Source of the DNA: Enterobacter cloacae
GTDB lineage: Bacteria > Pseudomonadota > Gammaproteobacteria > Enterobacterales > Enterobacteriaceae
Reading direction: 5' to 3'
Length of the DNA: 64,000 bases
Assembly: GCF_013375935.1 (NCBI RefSeq)
Contig: NZ_CP056117.1
Location: 4,154,001 to 4,218,000, forward strand
The notes beneath the pieces are model-generated. The model had not been told where the DNA came from and did not search any database. It saw only the letters and a program-made list of their open reading frames with translations. Shown piece by piece: positions 32,108 to 44,447 of the stretch; position 1 is the stretch's first letter, and each line of letters opens with the position of its first letter. The translations under genes and the position numbers were made by a program.

Positions 32108-33868
32108 ATGACTCAAACGTTTATCCCCGGCAAAGACGCCGCTCTGGAAGATTCCATCGCTCGCTTCCAGCAGAAACTGACCGACCTGGGCTTTAATATC
32201 GAAGAAGCCTCCTGGCTGAACCCGGTGCCTCACGTCTGGTCTGTGCACATTCGCGACAAAGACTGCGCGCTGTGCTTTACCAACGGTAAAGGCGCAACCA
32301 AAAAAGCGGCGCTGGCCTCTGCGCTGGGCGAGTATTTTGAACGTCTGTCGACCAACTACTTTTTCGCCGACTTCTGGCTGGGCGATACCATCGCCAACGG
32401 CCCGTTCGTTCACTATCCGAATGAAAAATGGTTCCCGCTGACTGAAGACGACGAACTGCCGGAAGGCATTCTTGATGCCCGCCTGCGCGCGTTCTACGAT
32501 CCGGAAAACGAACTGACCGCCAGCATGCTGATCGATTTACAGTCCGGCAATGAAGACCGCGGGATCTGTGCCCTGCCGTTCACACGCCAGTCTGATGAGC
32601 AGACCGTTTATATTCCGATGAACATCGTCGGCAACCTGTATGTGTCCAACGGCATGTCCGCCGGTAACACCCGCAACGAAGCGCGCGTGCAGGGATTATC
32701 TGAAGTCTTCGAACGCCACATCAAAAATCGCATTATTGCTGAGCCCATCAGCCTGCCGGAGATCCCGGCTGACGTGCTTGCGCGCTACCCGGGCGTGGTG
32801 GAATCCATCGCTAAACTGGAAGCGGAAGGTTTCCCTATCTTTGCCTATGACGGTTCACTGGGCGGCAAATATCCGGTTATCTGCGTCGTGCTGTTCAACC
32901 CGGCAAACGGCACCTGCTTTGCCTCCTTCGGCGCGCATCCGGACTTTGGCGTGGCGCTGGAGCGTACCGTCACCGAACTGCTGCAGGGTCGTAGCCTGAA
33001 GGATCTCGACGTGTTTACACCGCCAACCTTTGATGACGAAGAAGTGGCCGAGCATACCAACCTCGAAACGCACTTCATCGACTCCAGCGGTTTGATCTCC
33101 TGGGATATGTTCAAGCAGGATGCAGACTATCCGTTCGTGGACTGGAGCTTTGCCGGTACCACGGAAGAAGAGTTCGCCACCCTGATGGCGATCTTCAACG
33201 CCGAAGATCGCGAAGTCTACATTGCCGACTATGAACATCTGGGCGTTTACGCGTGCCGTATTATCGTGCCGGGCATGTCCGACATCTATCCGGCAGAAGA
33301 TCTGTGGCTGGCAAACAACAGCATGGGTGCGCACCTGCGCGAAACCCTGCTGGCCCTGCCGGGCAGCGAGTGGGATAAAGAGGATTATCTGAACCTGATC
33401 GCCCAACTGGACGAAGAAGGCCACGATGATTTCACCCGCGTGCGCGAGCTGCTGGGTCTGGCAACCGGTAAGGATAACGGCTGGTACACGCTGCGCATCG
33501 GCGAACTGAAGGCGATGCTGGCGCTGGCGGGCGGCGATCTGGATCAGGCCCTGGCCTGGACAGAATGGACGATGGAATTTAACCAGTCAGTCTTCTCTGC
33601 CGAGCGCACTAACTATTACCGTTGCCTGCAAACGTTGCTTCTGCTGTCTCAGGAAGACGGCCGTGAACCACTGCAGTACCTGAATGCGTTTGTGCGTATG
33701 TACGGTGCAGACGCCGTTGAGGCCGCCAGCGCGGCGCTGAGCGGTGAAGCGCCATTCTATGGCCTGCAGGCGGTAGACAGCGATCTGAAAGCCTTCCCGG
33801 CACATCAGTCTCTGCTCAACGCCTATGAAAAATTACAGAAGGCAAAAGCCGCTTACTGGTCAAAATAA
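32108..33868 (+). CDS. ycaO: YcaO, RimO-associated S12 modification factor
   Basis: ATP-binding YcaO-domain protein that helps RimO in beta-methylthiolation of ribosomal protein S12 in E. coli; the fold is that of azoline-forming cyclodehydratases. It has 586 residues. ATP/Mg-binding motifs are visible in ALASALGEYFERLS and NEARVQGLSEVFERH. A TPR-like C-terminal region follows (about residues 420-586). The ATG at 32108 gives MTQTFIPGKDAALEDS as in the family. The long upstream open frame shadows ycaP. Confidence 0.95.
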   Translation: MTQTFIPGKDAALEDSIARFQQKLTDLGFNIEEASWLNPVPHVWSVHIRDKDCALCFTNGKGATKKAALASALGEYFERLSTNYFFADFWLGDTIANGPFVHYPNEKWFPLTEDDELPEGILDARLRAFYDPENELTASMLIDLQSGNEDRGICALPFTRQSDEQTVYIPMNIVGNLYVSNGMSAGNTRNEARVQGLSEVFERHIKNRIIAEPISLPEIPADVLARYPGVVESIAKLEAEGFPIFAYDGSLGGKYPVICVVLFNPANGTCFASFGAHPDFGVALERTVTELLQGRSLKDLDVFTPPTFDDEEVAEHTNLETHFIDSSGLISWDMFKQDADYPFVDWSFAGTTEEEFATLMAIFNAEDREVYIADYEHLGVYACRIIVPGMSDIYPAEDLWLANNSMGAHLRETLLALPGSEWDKEDYLNLIAQLDEEGHDDFTRVRELLGLATGKDNGWYTLRIGELKAMLALAGGDLDQALAWTEWTMEFNQSVFSAERTNYYRCLQTLLLLSQEDGREPLQYLNAFVRMYGADAVEAASAALSGEAPFYGLQAVDSDLKAFPAHQSLLNAYEKLQKAKAAYWSK

Positions 33869-33921
33869 GCGCATATAACATTAATGGCAGTAGGCGTATT
33901 CACTCGCCTGAGCTATATTAC

Positions 33922-33947
33922 GGGGCAATTTCATTGCCCCTTTTTTT
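33922..33947 (+). terminator. Rho-independent terminator after ycaO
   Basis: 8-bp stem GGGGCAAT/ATTGCCCC with a 3-base loop, followed by seven T. Confidence 0.94.
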
Positions 33948-34274
33948 ATTTTTTCACGCAATGACGTTTGATTGTAATAATTAAGTTAACCACGGGTAAA
34001 TATAATAATACTTACCTGCGTTTTACTGTTACTTATTATGGCAAATACTCCATTTTAATTAACTGTTTTAAGGGAGGCGGACTGAAAAAATTCAACTCTT
34101 TTCATAACTTTTAAAATTTATTTTTATACGGATAATCAAATACTTACTCCGCTTTTGCTGTAAAACCATACACACTGCGGGCCTATAAGCCAGGCGAGAT
34201 ATGATCTATATCAATTTCTCTTCTATAATGCTTTGTTAGTATCTCGTCGCCGACTTAATAAAGAGAGAGTTAGT
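33948..34274 (+). promoter_or_regulatory. AT-rich anaerobic control region upstream of focA-pflB
   Basis: No gene is seen in these 327 bases. The region matches the place of the multi-promoter pfl control region of E. coli, which is activated by FNR and ArcA without oxygen. The clearest element is an FNR-like site at 34201-34214. Confidence 0.7.
34201..34214 (+). promoter_or_regulatory. FNR-like site upstream of focA
   Basis: ATGATCTATATCAA differs from TTGATN4ATCAA at one position. If TAGTAT at 34237-34242 is the -10, the site centre is about 41 bases before the start, the usual class II position. A second -10-like TATAAT lies at 34224-34229. Confidence 0.65.
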
Positions 34275-35132
34275 GTGAAAGCTGACAACCCTTTTGATCT
34301 ATTACTCCCCGCTGCGATGGCGAAAGTTGCCGAAGAAGCGGGTGTCTATAAAGCAACGAAACATCCGATGAAGACGTTCTATCTGGCGATCACGGCTGGT
34401 GTGTTCATCTCTATCGCTTTCGTCTTCTATATCACCGCTACCACCGGTACTGCCGCGATGCCTTACGGCATAGCCAAACTGATTGGCGGCATCTGCTTCT
34501 CGCTGGGTTTGATTCTTTGCGTCATCTGCGGCGCCGATCTCTTCACCTCAACGGTGTTGATTGTTGTGGCGAAAGCCAGCGGAAGGATCACCTGGGGTCA
34601 ACTGGCGCGCAACTGGCTTAACGTCTACGTTGGTAACCTGATTGGCTGTCTGCTCTTTGTTCTGTTGATGTGGCTTTCTGGCGAGTACATGACCGCCAAC
34701 GGCGGCTGGGGGCTTAACGTCCTGCAAACCGCTGACCACAAAATGCACCATACATTTATCGAAGCCGTTGCTCTCGGCATCCTTGCTAACCTGATGGTCT
34801 GCCTGGCGGTGTGGATGAGCTACTCTGGTCGTAGCCTGATGGATAAAGCCATGATTATGGTTCTGCCGGTTGCGATGTTTGTTGCCAGCGGCTTTGAGCA
34901 CAGTATTGCGAATATGTTCATGATCCCGATGGGGATTGTTATCCGCAACTTTGCAAGCCCGGAGTTCTGGACTGCTGTTGGTTCAACCCCGGAAAGTTTC
35001 TCTCACCTGACTATTATGAATTTCATTACCGATAACCTGATCCCCGTCACTATCGGGAACATTATCGGTGGGGGTCTGTTAGTTGGGTTGACATACTGGG
35101 TCATTTACCTGCGTGGCGGCGACCATCATTGA
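34275..35132 (+). CDS. focA: Formate channel FocA
   Basis: Pentameric inner-membrane formate/nitrite-family channel that exports and imports formate made by PflB. It has 285 residues with a GTG start, as in E. coli, preceded by AGAGAGAG. Six membrane helices. The gating histidine is in ASGFEHSIANM, and the omega-loop region is GGICFSLGLILCVICGADLFTST. It lies 51 bases before pflB, and the two are cotranscribed under anaerobic control. Confidence 0.97.
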   Translation: MKADNPFDLLLPAAMAKVAEEAGVYKATKHPMKTFYLAITAGVFISIAFVFYITATTGTAAMPYGIAKLIGGICFSLGLILCVICGADLFTSTVLIVVAKASGRITWGQLARNWLNVYVGNLIGCLLFVLLMWLSGEYMTANGGWGLNVLQTADHKMHHTFIEAVALGILANLMVCLAVWMSYSGRSLMDKAMIMVLPVAMFVASGFEHSIANMFMIPMGIVIRNFASPEFWTAVGSTPESFSHLTIMNFITDNLIPVTIGNIIGGGLLVGLTYWVIYLRGGDHH

Positions 35133-35183
35133 TGGTTGTCTCAGGCAGTAAATAAAAAATCCACTTAAGAAGGTAGGTGTTAC

Positions 35184-37466
<2,283 letters not shown>

Positions 37467-37506
37467 CTGGAATTGACTGAAATCACGCGTTAAAAAGCGT
37501 ACAATA

Positions 37507-37535
37507 AAGGCTCCACGTCAGTGGGGCCTTTTTCT
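37507..37535 (+). terminator. Rho-independent terminator after pflB
   Basis: 10-bp stem AAGGCTCCAC/GTGGGGCCTT (one G-T pair) with a GTCA loop, followed by TTTTTC. Confidence 0.9.
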
Positions 37536-37664
37536 TCCCCACCCCAGTCTCTTTTGGCCGCTATCTATACTGAATGGATAACAGCCAAAACAGACTCGAC
37601 ATAGCCTTTGAGCTGTGCACCTACACAGGCCCCTGGATGGGCCAAATTCGGAGATATCACCGCA

Positions 37665-38405
37665 ATGTCAATTATTGGTCGCATTCACTCCTTTGAATCC
37701 TGTGGCACTGTCGATGGCCCGGGGATCCGCTTTATTACATTTTTCCAGGGCTGCCTGATGCGCTGCCTGTACTGCCATAACCGCGATACCTGGGATACCC
37801 ATGGCGGCAAAGAAGTCACCGTGGAAGATCTGATGAAAGAGGTGGTGACCTATCGCCACTTTATGAACGCGTCCGGCGGCGGTGTGACGGCATCCGGCGG
37901 TGAAGCCATTCTTCAGGCTGAGTTTGTGCGCGACTGGTTCCGCGCCTGCCACAAAGAGGGCATTCATACCTGTCTCGACACCAACGGCTTCGTGCGCCGC
38001 TACGATCCGGTTATCGACGAGCTGCTTGAAGTCACCGATCTGGTGATGCTCGATCTCAAACAAATGAACGACGAAATCCACCAGAATCTGGTTGGCGTTT
38101 CGAACCACCGCACGCTGGAGTTTGCCAAATACATTGCCAACAAAGGCGTCAAAACCTGGATCCGCTACGTGGTGGTGCCGGGCTGGTCAGATGATGACGA
38201 TTCCGCGCATCGTCTGGGCGAATTTACCCGCGATATGGGCAACGTAGAGAAAATTGAACTCCTGCCCTATCACGAGCTGGGTAAACATAAATGGGTGGCG
38301 ATGGGCGAAGAGTACAAGCTGGATGGCGTGAAGCCGCCGAAAAAAGAGACGATGGAACGCGTCAAAGGTATTCTTGAGCAGTACGGCCACAAGGTTATGT
38401 ATTAA
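37665..38405 (+). CDS. pflA: Pyruvate formate-lyase activating enzyme
   Basis: Radical-SAM enzyme that places the glycyl radical on PflB. It has 246 residues. The iron-sulfur cysteines C30, C34 and C37 are in [11 protein letters not shown]. The SAM-binding GGE-type motif is seen in [10 protein letters not shown]. The ATG at 37665 gives the family start [20 protein letters not shown]; the frame is open further upstream without homology. It has its own position after the pflB terminator, as in E. coli. Confidence 0.97.
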   Translation: MSIIGRIHSFESCGTVDGPGIRFITFFQGCLMRCLYCHNRDTWDTHGGKEVTVEDLMKEVVTYRHFMNASGGGVTASGGEAILQAEFVRDWFRACHKEGIHTCLDTNGFVRRYDPVIDELLEVTDLVMLDLKQMNDEIHQNLVGVSNHRTLEFAKYIANKGVKTWIRYVVVPGWSDDDDSAHRLGEFTRDMGNVEKIELLPYHELGKHKWVAMGEEYKLDGVKPPKKETMERVKGILEQYGHKVMY

Positions 38406-38409
38406 ATAA

Positions 38410-38434
38410 AAGGCCCGGTTCTCACCGGGCCTTT
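38410..38434. terminator. Bidirectional terminator between pflA and the CigR-like gene
   Basis: 10-bp stem AAGGCCCGGT/ACCGGGCCTT with a 4-base loop and A/T runs on both sides, between converging genes. Confidence 0.92.
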
Positions 38435-38441
38435 TAATATT

Positions 38442-38963
38442 CTATTCAAAGACGCCGTTAATAACGGCAGTCACAATTGCCGTACTCAGGGCAATTAACA
38501 CCAGGTCGTCACCCACCACGCGCCATTCATATCCCGGGTAGGACGGAAGCTGGCCCAGCATTGAGGCCGGCACGGCTTTCTTCGCTATGCCCGGAGGCAG
38601 CGGCTTTCCGCGCGCCAGGTTTTTCGCGATCCCCGGAGGCAGAGAATCATAGCCCGTTAAGCCGTAATTCAGTGCCAGATGGCGGGCACGATCGAAGCTA
38701 ACGCGAGCGTCGACGTCATTACCGACATCTTTGCTGTTTTTAAAGCTCTTGTCCGATTTTCCTGGGTTATCCTGACCTTTATTTTGCTTATTACCATGGT
38801 TACCAGCGTTGCCGTTACCATGATTGCCGCTATTACCCTGCCCGCCACCGTTTCCGTGCCCACCGCCATTCCCGTTTCCAGGATTGGCCATGACCGGAGC
38901 CGTTGCAAACGTTAAAGACAACACTACGGCAAGCGCGGTAGTGGAAAAACGACGAGTAGACAT
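38442..38963 (-). CDS. CigR/RcnB-like exported protein with Gly/Asn-rich segment
   Basis: 173 residues. A signal peptide ends at about A26 (TAPVMA). Residues 27-62 are low-complexity, rich in G, N and H. LPPGIAK occurs twice, at 108-114 and 122-128. The C-terminal part YEWRVVGDDLVLIALSTAIV resembles the RcnB domain and ends in a hydrophobic segment. The family includes Salmonella CigR (an anti-virulence factor) and nickel/cobalt-linked RcnB; the role here is unknown. It is not present at this place in E. coli K-12, where ycaD follows pflA. Confidence 0.75.
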   Translation of the reverse strand: MSTRRFSTTALAVVLSLTFATAPVMANPGNGNGGGHGNGGGQGNSGNHGNGNAGNHGNKQNKGQDNPGKSDKSFKNSKDVGNDVDARVSFDRARHLALNYGLTGYDSLPPGIAKNLARGKPLPPGIAKKAVPASMLGQLPSYPGYEWRVVGDDLVLIALSTAIVTAVINGVFE

Positions 38964-39052
38964 GATTGCTGCCTTTTAGTGGGAGAACTCATCTGAATTA
39001 TCGCCAGGCGGGTAAAACTCACAATAAGTAAAAGTCTTATATGTGACAGGGA

Positions 39053-39079
39053 CAAAAAAGCCCGTCATCGACAGGCTTT
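39053..39079 (-). terminator. Terminator after ycaD
   Basis: On the minus strand, AAAGCC/GGCTTT stem enclosing a small GTC/GAC stem, followed by six T. It lies 7 bases beyond the ycaD stop. Confidence 0.8.
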
Positions 39080-39086
39080 TAATTAA

Positions 39087-40235
39087 TCAGGCGTGTGCCA
39101 CAGGCGTTGGATGTTCGCCGACTTTGCGCAGCAGCATTAACAGATAGATAAACGATACGCTGGCGATCATGATAAACAGCAGGTTATCGGAATAATTTTG
39201 CATGAGCATGGCGGTAAAGGTCGGACCGAGCAAACTGCCGATGGTGTAGCTCAGCAATAATGCCTGGTTCATCGCCACCAGCTGATGATGCTCAACTTTC
39301 TCACAGGCCCAGGCCATCGCAACCGGATAGAGCGTAAAGCCCGCAGCACCCAGAATGAACAGCGCAGGCGCCATCGCGGCGTTGCTGAGCATGGCGAGAC
39401 ATCCCATGATCACCACAAAAACCTGAACGCGCAGCACCAGCAGGCGACCAAAGCGATCGGCCAGTCGACCGATCGGCCATTGACCGACGATCCCTGCGCT
39501 GACCATCACCGCCATCCAGAAGCCAATCCCGGAATCGCTAACGCCCTGATGGTTAAGATAGAGCGGCATCAGGCCATAGAGTGAGCCCAGCACGATCCCG
39601 GAGATAATGCAGCCGTTCACGCCTAAACGTGCCTGGCGAAGCCTCAGCATTGGCCAGACGTGGGTGGCCTCCTGATGCTCGCTGTTCTGGTTCACGATAC
39701 GGGTGAAGAGCAGCGGCAGGATCGCGGCCAGCACCATCCCCGTCACCCACGGCAGAACGCTCATCAGGTCGGTTGGGAATTTACTGACCATTAGCTGGCC
39801 GAAGACGGTACCCACGTAATAAACCATCATATAGGCGGCCAGCAGGCGCCCACGGTTACGGGAAGTACCGCTGCACATCAGGGCGCTTTCAACCACTACC
39901 CAGATCATCGCGCAGCCGACGCCCGCAATAAAGCGCCAGACCATCCAGCTCCAGAAGCCGACCATCAGGCCTAAACCGACGCATCCGGCGGCAAAAATCA
40001 GCGAGGCCAGATAATAGCTGCGGTTAAAACCAAAACGCTTAATAAGGCTGCCCGTTAATAAGGTACCCAGCAGGTTTCCGGTAAAAAAGGACGAGCTAAC
40101 CATACCCACCTGCCAGGTCGGTAAGTTTTCATGGGCGAGCCATAGCGGGACGAGTGTGTTTAACACCGCGATCGCCAGGGTCAGCAAAAGCAAGCCACAG
40201 AGCAGCAAAAGCACCGGGCGGGTATAGGTGGTCAT
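39087..40235 (-). CDS. ycaD: MFS transporter YcaD
   Basis: 382-residue major facilitator of the inner membrane with about 12 predicted helices; its substrate is unknown. Family marks include the loop [17 protein letters not shown] after helix 2 and [19 protein letters not shown] in the second half. In E. coli it also lies between pflA and dmsC. Here the CigR-like gene lies on its pflA side, and no ycaC gene is seen on its dmsC side. Confidence 0.92.
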   Translation of the reverse strand: MTTYTRPVLLLLCGLLLLTLAIAVLNTLVPLWLAHENLPTWQVGMVSSSFFTGNLLGTLLTGSLIKRFGFNRSYYLASLIFAAGCVGLGLMVGFWSWMVWRFIAGVGCAMIWVVVESALMCSGTSRNRGRLLAAYMMVYYVGTVFGQLMVSKFPTDLMSVLPWVTGMVLAAILPLLFTRIVNQNSEHQEATHVWPMLRLRQARLGVNGCIISGIVLGSLYGLMPLYLNHQGVSDSGIGFWMAVMVSAGIVGQWPIGRLADRFGRLLVLRVQVFVVIMGCLAMLSNAAMAPALFILGAAGFTLYPVAMAWACEKVEHHQLVAMNQALLLSYTIGSLLGPTFTAMLMQNYSDNLLFIMIASVSFIYLLMLLRKVGEHPTPVAHA

Positions 40236-40454
40236 GGATTAAAAACCGTGAGGAAGTTCAGATTTCGTGCGCATCATGCCACCGGCAAAAACAAAGTCAA
40301 TCCACCGATTCAGGCGTCACGCACGATATGCGCCATGTCGATTTAAAAAACTCATCCTGCTAATGCAAAGCCTGCTACAGATATTAATTATCTATTTGTT
40401 TTTATTTATTTCAGGGAATTTTTAATACGAAACGTCAGTCGAAAAATTTCATGA

Positions 40455-40489
40455 ATGAAAAAAGAAAAGCCGGGCGCTATGTCCCGGCT
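40455..40489 (-). terminator. Terminator of the dmsABC operon
   Basis: On the minus strand, stem AGCCGGG/CCCGGCT with an 8-base loop, followed by TTTTCTTTTTTC. Confidence 0.9.
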
Positions 40490-40509
40490 TTTTATAACAA
40501 AAAATGAAA

Positions 40510-41373
40510 TTAGCTGGCGATAGCCATACCGACGGTCATATGCAGACCATAAAACACGCCGCGACCAATCAGCTCCCCGGCCAGCACCAGCACAAAGGCC
40601 AGTGAAAGCAACGGCAGCGCAGGCTGGTAACCTTTGAGCTGAGGTGCAATCCAGCACACCAGCGCAGCCGCCAGCAACACCACGCGCCAGGCCATCAGCG
40701 CACCGTAGTCCGGCACCAGCGCAGAGGCCTGCTGGATAGAGCTGTGGATGGTGGCCAGCTCAGCCCCCTGCATCAACGCCACAACAGCACTGATGACCAG
40801 CGCCAGCAGCGAGACCGCTGGCAGCAGATGCATTCCCCAGCCGTCCACCCCAGCGACGCGCAGCAGCAGATAGCCCAGCAGAGGACCGCCGATAAACATC
40901 GTCAGGAAGAAGCTCATCGGCGTCCAGACGCTGTACCAGGTAGGAACGGTATCAATGGTGTTGTACACCCGAACCATCATCCATACGAATACCACGCCCA
41001 GAACCATGGTGACGATGAGCCACAGCGCGCGTAACCCTGACGGCAGCTTTTTCAGCGCCGCCAGCAGCCAGCCCAGCCCGCCCACGGCAAAGAAGATTGC
41101 GCCACTGGCAATCTCGTTACTCAGCGAAGAGGCACCAACTCGATTCAGGGAGTTGAACGCACGCATCGGCGAGCCCAGGTGCAGCGTGGAGGCGATAAAC
41201 CCAATGCCCATCAAAACCCATAGCCCAAACATACTCAATACCAGACGCTGCTGCTGTTCGGCACTGAGATTACCTTTCATTAGCGCCAGCGCGAGTACGA
41301 TAAAACCACCGACCACGCACTGCCCAAACACCGTGAAGATCATCAGCGGCCATTCATGCCATCCACTTCCCAT
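40510..41373 (-). CDS. dmsC: DMSO reductase membrane anchor DmsC
   Basis: Inner-membrane subunit that takes electrons from menaquinol and anchors DmsAB. It has 287 residues and eight predicted helices. It shows the family start MGSGWHEWPLMIFTVFGQC, HLGSPMRAFNSLNRVG and the C-terminal GRGVFYGLHMTVGM. The ATG at 41373 lies one base after the dmsB stop. A start 14 codons upstream would lie inside dmsB. Confidence 0.96.
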   Translation of the reverse strand: MGSGWHEWPLMIFTVFGQCVVGGFIVLALALMKGNLSAEQQQRLVLSMFGLWVLMGIGFIASTLHLGSPMRAFNSLNRVGASSLSNEIASGAIFFAVGGLGWLLAALKKLPSGLRALWLIVTMVLGVVFVWMMVRVYNTIDTVPTWYSVWTPMSFFLTMFIGGPLLGYLLLRVAGVDGWGMHLLPAVSLLALVISAVVALMQGAELATIHSSIQQASALVPDYGALMAWRVVLLAAALVCWIAPQLKGYQPALPLLSLAFVLVLAGELIGRGVFYGLHMTVGMAIAS

Positions 41374-41374
41374 C

Positions 41375-41992
41375 TCATACCTCCTTCGGGTTTGCCAGAT
41401 AGCCGGTGGTGTCACCCGTCGGACGGCTGTTGGCGTTAGGTTTGATCACAATGCTCAGCTTCGTAAAGTGCGCAGACGGCAGCGGCGCAACGGCGGCAAG
41501 CTGGCCGTGCTTCTTGCGCAGCTCCTCAATCGGGCCGAAGTCCAGCGCGCGCAGCGGGCAGGACTCGACGCAGATCGGCTTTTTGCCGTCCGCCACGCGG
41601 CTGTGGCAGCCGTCGCACTTGGTCATGTGGCCTTTGGCGGCGTTGTACTGCGGCGCGCCGTACGGGCAGGCCATGTGGCAGTAGCGGCAGCCGATGCAGA
41701 CATCCTCGTCCACCACCACAAAACCGTCGTCACGCTTGTGCATCGCGCCGCTCGGGCAGACCTTGGTGCAGGCCGGATCTTCGCAGTGATTGCAGGCAAT
41801 CGACAGATAGTAGGCAAAGACGTTCTGATGCCAGACGCCGTTATCCTCCTGCCAGTCTCCGCCCGCGTATTCGTAAATACGGCGGAAGCTGACGTCCGGG
41901 GTTAAGTCTTTGTAGTCCTTACAGGCCAGCTCGCAGGTTTTGCACCCGGTGCACCGGCTGGAATCAATAAAAAATCCATACTGGGTTGTCAT
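41375..41992 (-). CDS. dmsB: DMSO reductase iron-sulfur subunit DmsB
   Basis: Carries four [4Fe-4S] clusters that pass electrons from DmsC to DmsA. It has 205 residues as in E. coli. The four cysteine groups are CTGCKTCELAC, CNHCEDPACTKVCP, CIGCRYCHMACP and CDGCHSRV with ICVESCP. It starts ten bases after dmsA and is nearly joined to dmsC. Confidence 0.98.
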   Translation of the reverse strand: MTTQYGFFIDSSRCTGCKTCELACKDYKDLTPDVSFRRIYEYAGGDWQEDNGVWHQNVFAYYLSIACNHCEDPACTKVCPSGAMHKRDDGFVVVDEDVCIGCRYCHMACPYGAPQYNAAKGHMTKCDGCHSRVADGKKPICVESCPLRALDFGPIEELRKKHGQLAAVAPLPSAHFTKLSIVIKPNANSRPTGDTTGYLANPKEV

Positions 41993-42002
41993 CGGTTACT
42001 CC

Positions 42003-44447
42003 TTACGCCTTTTCAACCTGAACGAGGTTTGTGTGGGACGGGTTGCCCTTCGCCAGCGGCGACGGGCGCTGCGTGGTCAGAACGTTGATGCAGCCCGCCT
42101 GGTCAATACGGTTTGCATCCGGGTTATACCAGGCCCCTTCCCCCAGCGCGACTACGCCAGGCATCATGCGCGGAGTCACTTTCGCTTCGATATGCACCTC
42201 TCCACGCCCGTTGAAGATGCGAACGCGATCGCCATTACTGATGCCGCGCGCTTTCGCATCCATCGGGTTGATCCACATTTCCTGCCGGCATGCGGCTTTC
42301 AGCACGTCAACGTTGCCGTAGGTGGAGTGCACGCGAGCCTTATAGTGGAAACCGGTCAGCTGTAGCGGGAATTTCTCCGTCAGCGGATCGTTGTAGTTTT
42401 CAAATCCGGGGGTGTAGATCGGCAGCGGATCGATAACGTCCCCTTCCGGCAATTCCCAGGACGCGGCAATGTTTGCCAGCGCTTCGGAGTAGATCTCGAT
42501 TTTGCCCGACGGCGTGGTCAGCGGATTCGCCTGCGGATCGTCGCGGAAGGCTTTATACGCCACATGATGCCCTTGCGGATCGCGCTGCTTGTACATGCCC
42601 TGCTTGCGGAAGGTATCGAAGTCCGGCAGGTCAGGAATGGCTTTGCGGGAAAGCTCGTGCAGATGGCGCATCCACCCTTCCTGAGTGCGCCCCTCGGTGA
42701 ACTGCTGTTCAACGCCAAGACGTTTCGCCAGTTCGGAGGTCATCTCATAGATGGTTTTGCACTCGAAGCGCGGCTTGATGGCCTGATCAGTGAAAATCAC
42801 GTAGGACATGTTGCCGCAGGAGGCGTCCAGCGCGAAGTCCATCTGCTCAGACGCGGTGCAGTCCGGCAGCAGAATATCGGCATACTTCGCTGACGAGGTC
42901 ATGTGGCAGTCAATCACCACAATCATTTCGCACTTCTTGTCGTCCTGAAGGATGTCATGGGTGCGGTTAATGTCAGAGTGCTGGTTGATCAGACAGTTAC
43001 CGGCATAGTTCCAGATCATCTTGATCGGCACGTCCAGCTTGTCTTTCCCCCGCACGCCGTCGCGCAGCGCGGTCATTTCAGGGCCGCGCTCGATCGCGTC
43101 GGTCCACATAAACATCGAGATGCTGGTCTCAACCGGGTTATCCAGCGTCGGCATCCGTTCAAACGGCAGAGAATAGGAGCCTTCACGCGCGCCGGAGTTA
43201 CCGCCGTGAATACCCACGTTACCGGTCAAAATTGACAGCATGGAGATGGCGCGGGTGGCGATTTCGCCGTTCGCGTGACGCTGTGGTCCCCAGCCCTGGC
43301 TGATATAGGCCGGTTTTGCCGATCCAATTTCACGCCCCAACTGAACGATACGTTCGACGGGAATACCGGTGATGGTGGATGCCCACTCCGGCGTTTTCGC
43401 TACGCCGTCGCTGCCCTTACCGAGAATATAGGCTTTGTAATGTCCGTTAGCCGGCGCGCTGGCCGGGAGGGTTTTCTCGTCGTAACCGACGCAGTATTTA
43501 TCCAGGAAGGGCTGATCGACCAGGTTTTCGGTGATCATCACATACGCCAGCGCGTTTACCAGCGCCGCATCGGTCCCCGGACGGATTGGGATCCACTCAT
43601 CTTCTCGCCCTGCCCCGGTATCGGTATAACGCGGATCGATGATGATCATGCGGGCATTGGATTTAGCCCGGGCCTGCTCCAGGTAATACGTTACCCCACC
43701 GCCGCTCATGCGGGTTTCACCCGGGTTGTTACCGAACAGCACCACCAGCTTGCTGTTTTCGATATCGGACGGACTGTTACCGTCTGCCCAGCCGCCATAG
43801 GTGTAGTTCAGGCCCGCAGCGATTTGCGCAGAAGAGTAGTCACCATAGTGGTTAAGGTAGCCGCCACAGCAGTTCATCAGGCGCGCCACCAGCGTCTTAC
43901 CCGGCGGCCAGGAGCGGGTCATGGTACCGCCAAGCGTCCCGGTGCCGTAGTTCAGGTAGATGGACTCGTTGCCGTACTCTTTAATCAGGCGCTGCATGTT
44001 CGTCGCGATGATATCGTAGGCTTCGTCCCAGCTGATGCGCTCGAACTTTCCTTCCCCACGCTTGCCGACGCGCTTCATCGGATATTTCAGACGATCCGGA
44101 TTATAAACACGTCGGCGCATTGAGCGGCCACGCAGACATGCCCGCACCTGGTGTAACCCTTCGTAGCTATCGTCACCGGTATTGTCGGTTTCGACATATT
44201 TGATTTCACCGTCCACGACGTGCATGCGCAGCGGACAGCGGCTACCGCAGTTGACGGTACAGGCACTCCACACCACTTTTTCCGGACCTGAGGCTGGAGA
44301 CAGAGCCTCCGCCGCCGACGCCAGTCGGGTAAAAGGGAGCGTAAAGGCGCTGCTGGCTACGGCCAGGCCACCGATTGCCGTGGTTTTCATCAACCCACGG
44401 CGAGTGACCTCGGCAGCCATTAACGCTTCAGGCGCTTTGATTTTCAT
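42003..44447 (-). CDS. dmsA: DMSO reductase catalytic subunit DmsA
   Basis: Molybdopterin (bis-MGD) enzyme that reduces DMSO and N-oxides as a terminal anaerobic electron acceptor. It has 814 residues as in E. coli. The Tat signal is EVTRRGLMKTTAIGG. The FS0 cluster region is CTVNCGSRCPLRMHV with a later cysteine in RACLRGRSMRRR. The molybdenum serine is in YGDYSSAQIA. First gene of dmsABC, with an FNR-type site about 150 bases before the start codon. Confidence 0.98.
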   Translation of the reverse strand: MKIKAPEALMAAEVTRRGLMKTTAIGGLAVASSAFTLPFTRLASAAEALSPASGPEKVVWSACTVNCGSRCPLRMHVVDGEIKYVETDNTGDDSYEGLHQVRACLRGRSMRRRVYNPDRLKYPMKRVGKRGEGKFERISWDEAYDIIATNMQRLIKEYGNESIYLNYGTGTLGGTMTRSWPPGKTLVARLMNCCGGYLNHYGDYSSAQIAAGLNYTYGGWADGNSPSDIENSKLVVLFGNNPGETRMSGGGVTYYLEQARAKSNARMIIIDPRYTDTGAGREDEWIPIRPGTDAALVNALAYVMITENLVDQPFLDKYCVGYDEKTLPASAPANGHYKAYILGKGSDGVAKTPEWASTITGIPVERIVQLGREIGSAKPAYISQGWGPQRHANGEIATRAISMLSILTGNVGIHGGNSGAREGSYSLPFERMPTLDNPVETSISMFMWTDAIERGPEMTALRDGVRGKDKLDVPIKMIWNYAGNCLINQHSDINRTHDILQDDKKCEMIVVIDCHMTSSAKYADILLPDCTASEQMDFALDASCGNMSYVIFTDQAIKPRFECKTIYEMTSELAKRLGVEQQFTEGRTQEGWMRHLHELSRKAIPDLPDFDTFRKQGMYKQRDPQGHHVAYKAFRDDPQANPLTTPSGKIEIYSEALANIAASWELPEGDVIDPLPIYTPGFENYNDPLTEKFPLQLTGFHYKARVHSTYGNVDVLKAACRQEMWINPMDAKARGISNGDRVRIFNGRGEVHIEAKVTPRMMPGVVALGEGAWYNPDANRIDQAGCINVLTTQRPSPLAKGNPSHTNLVQVEKA

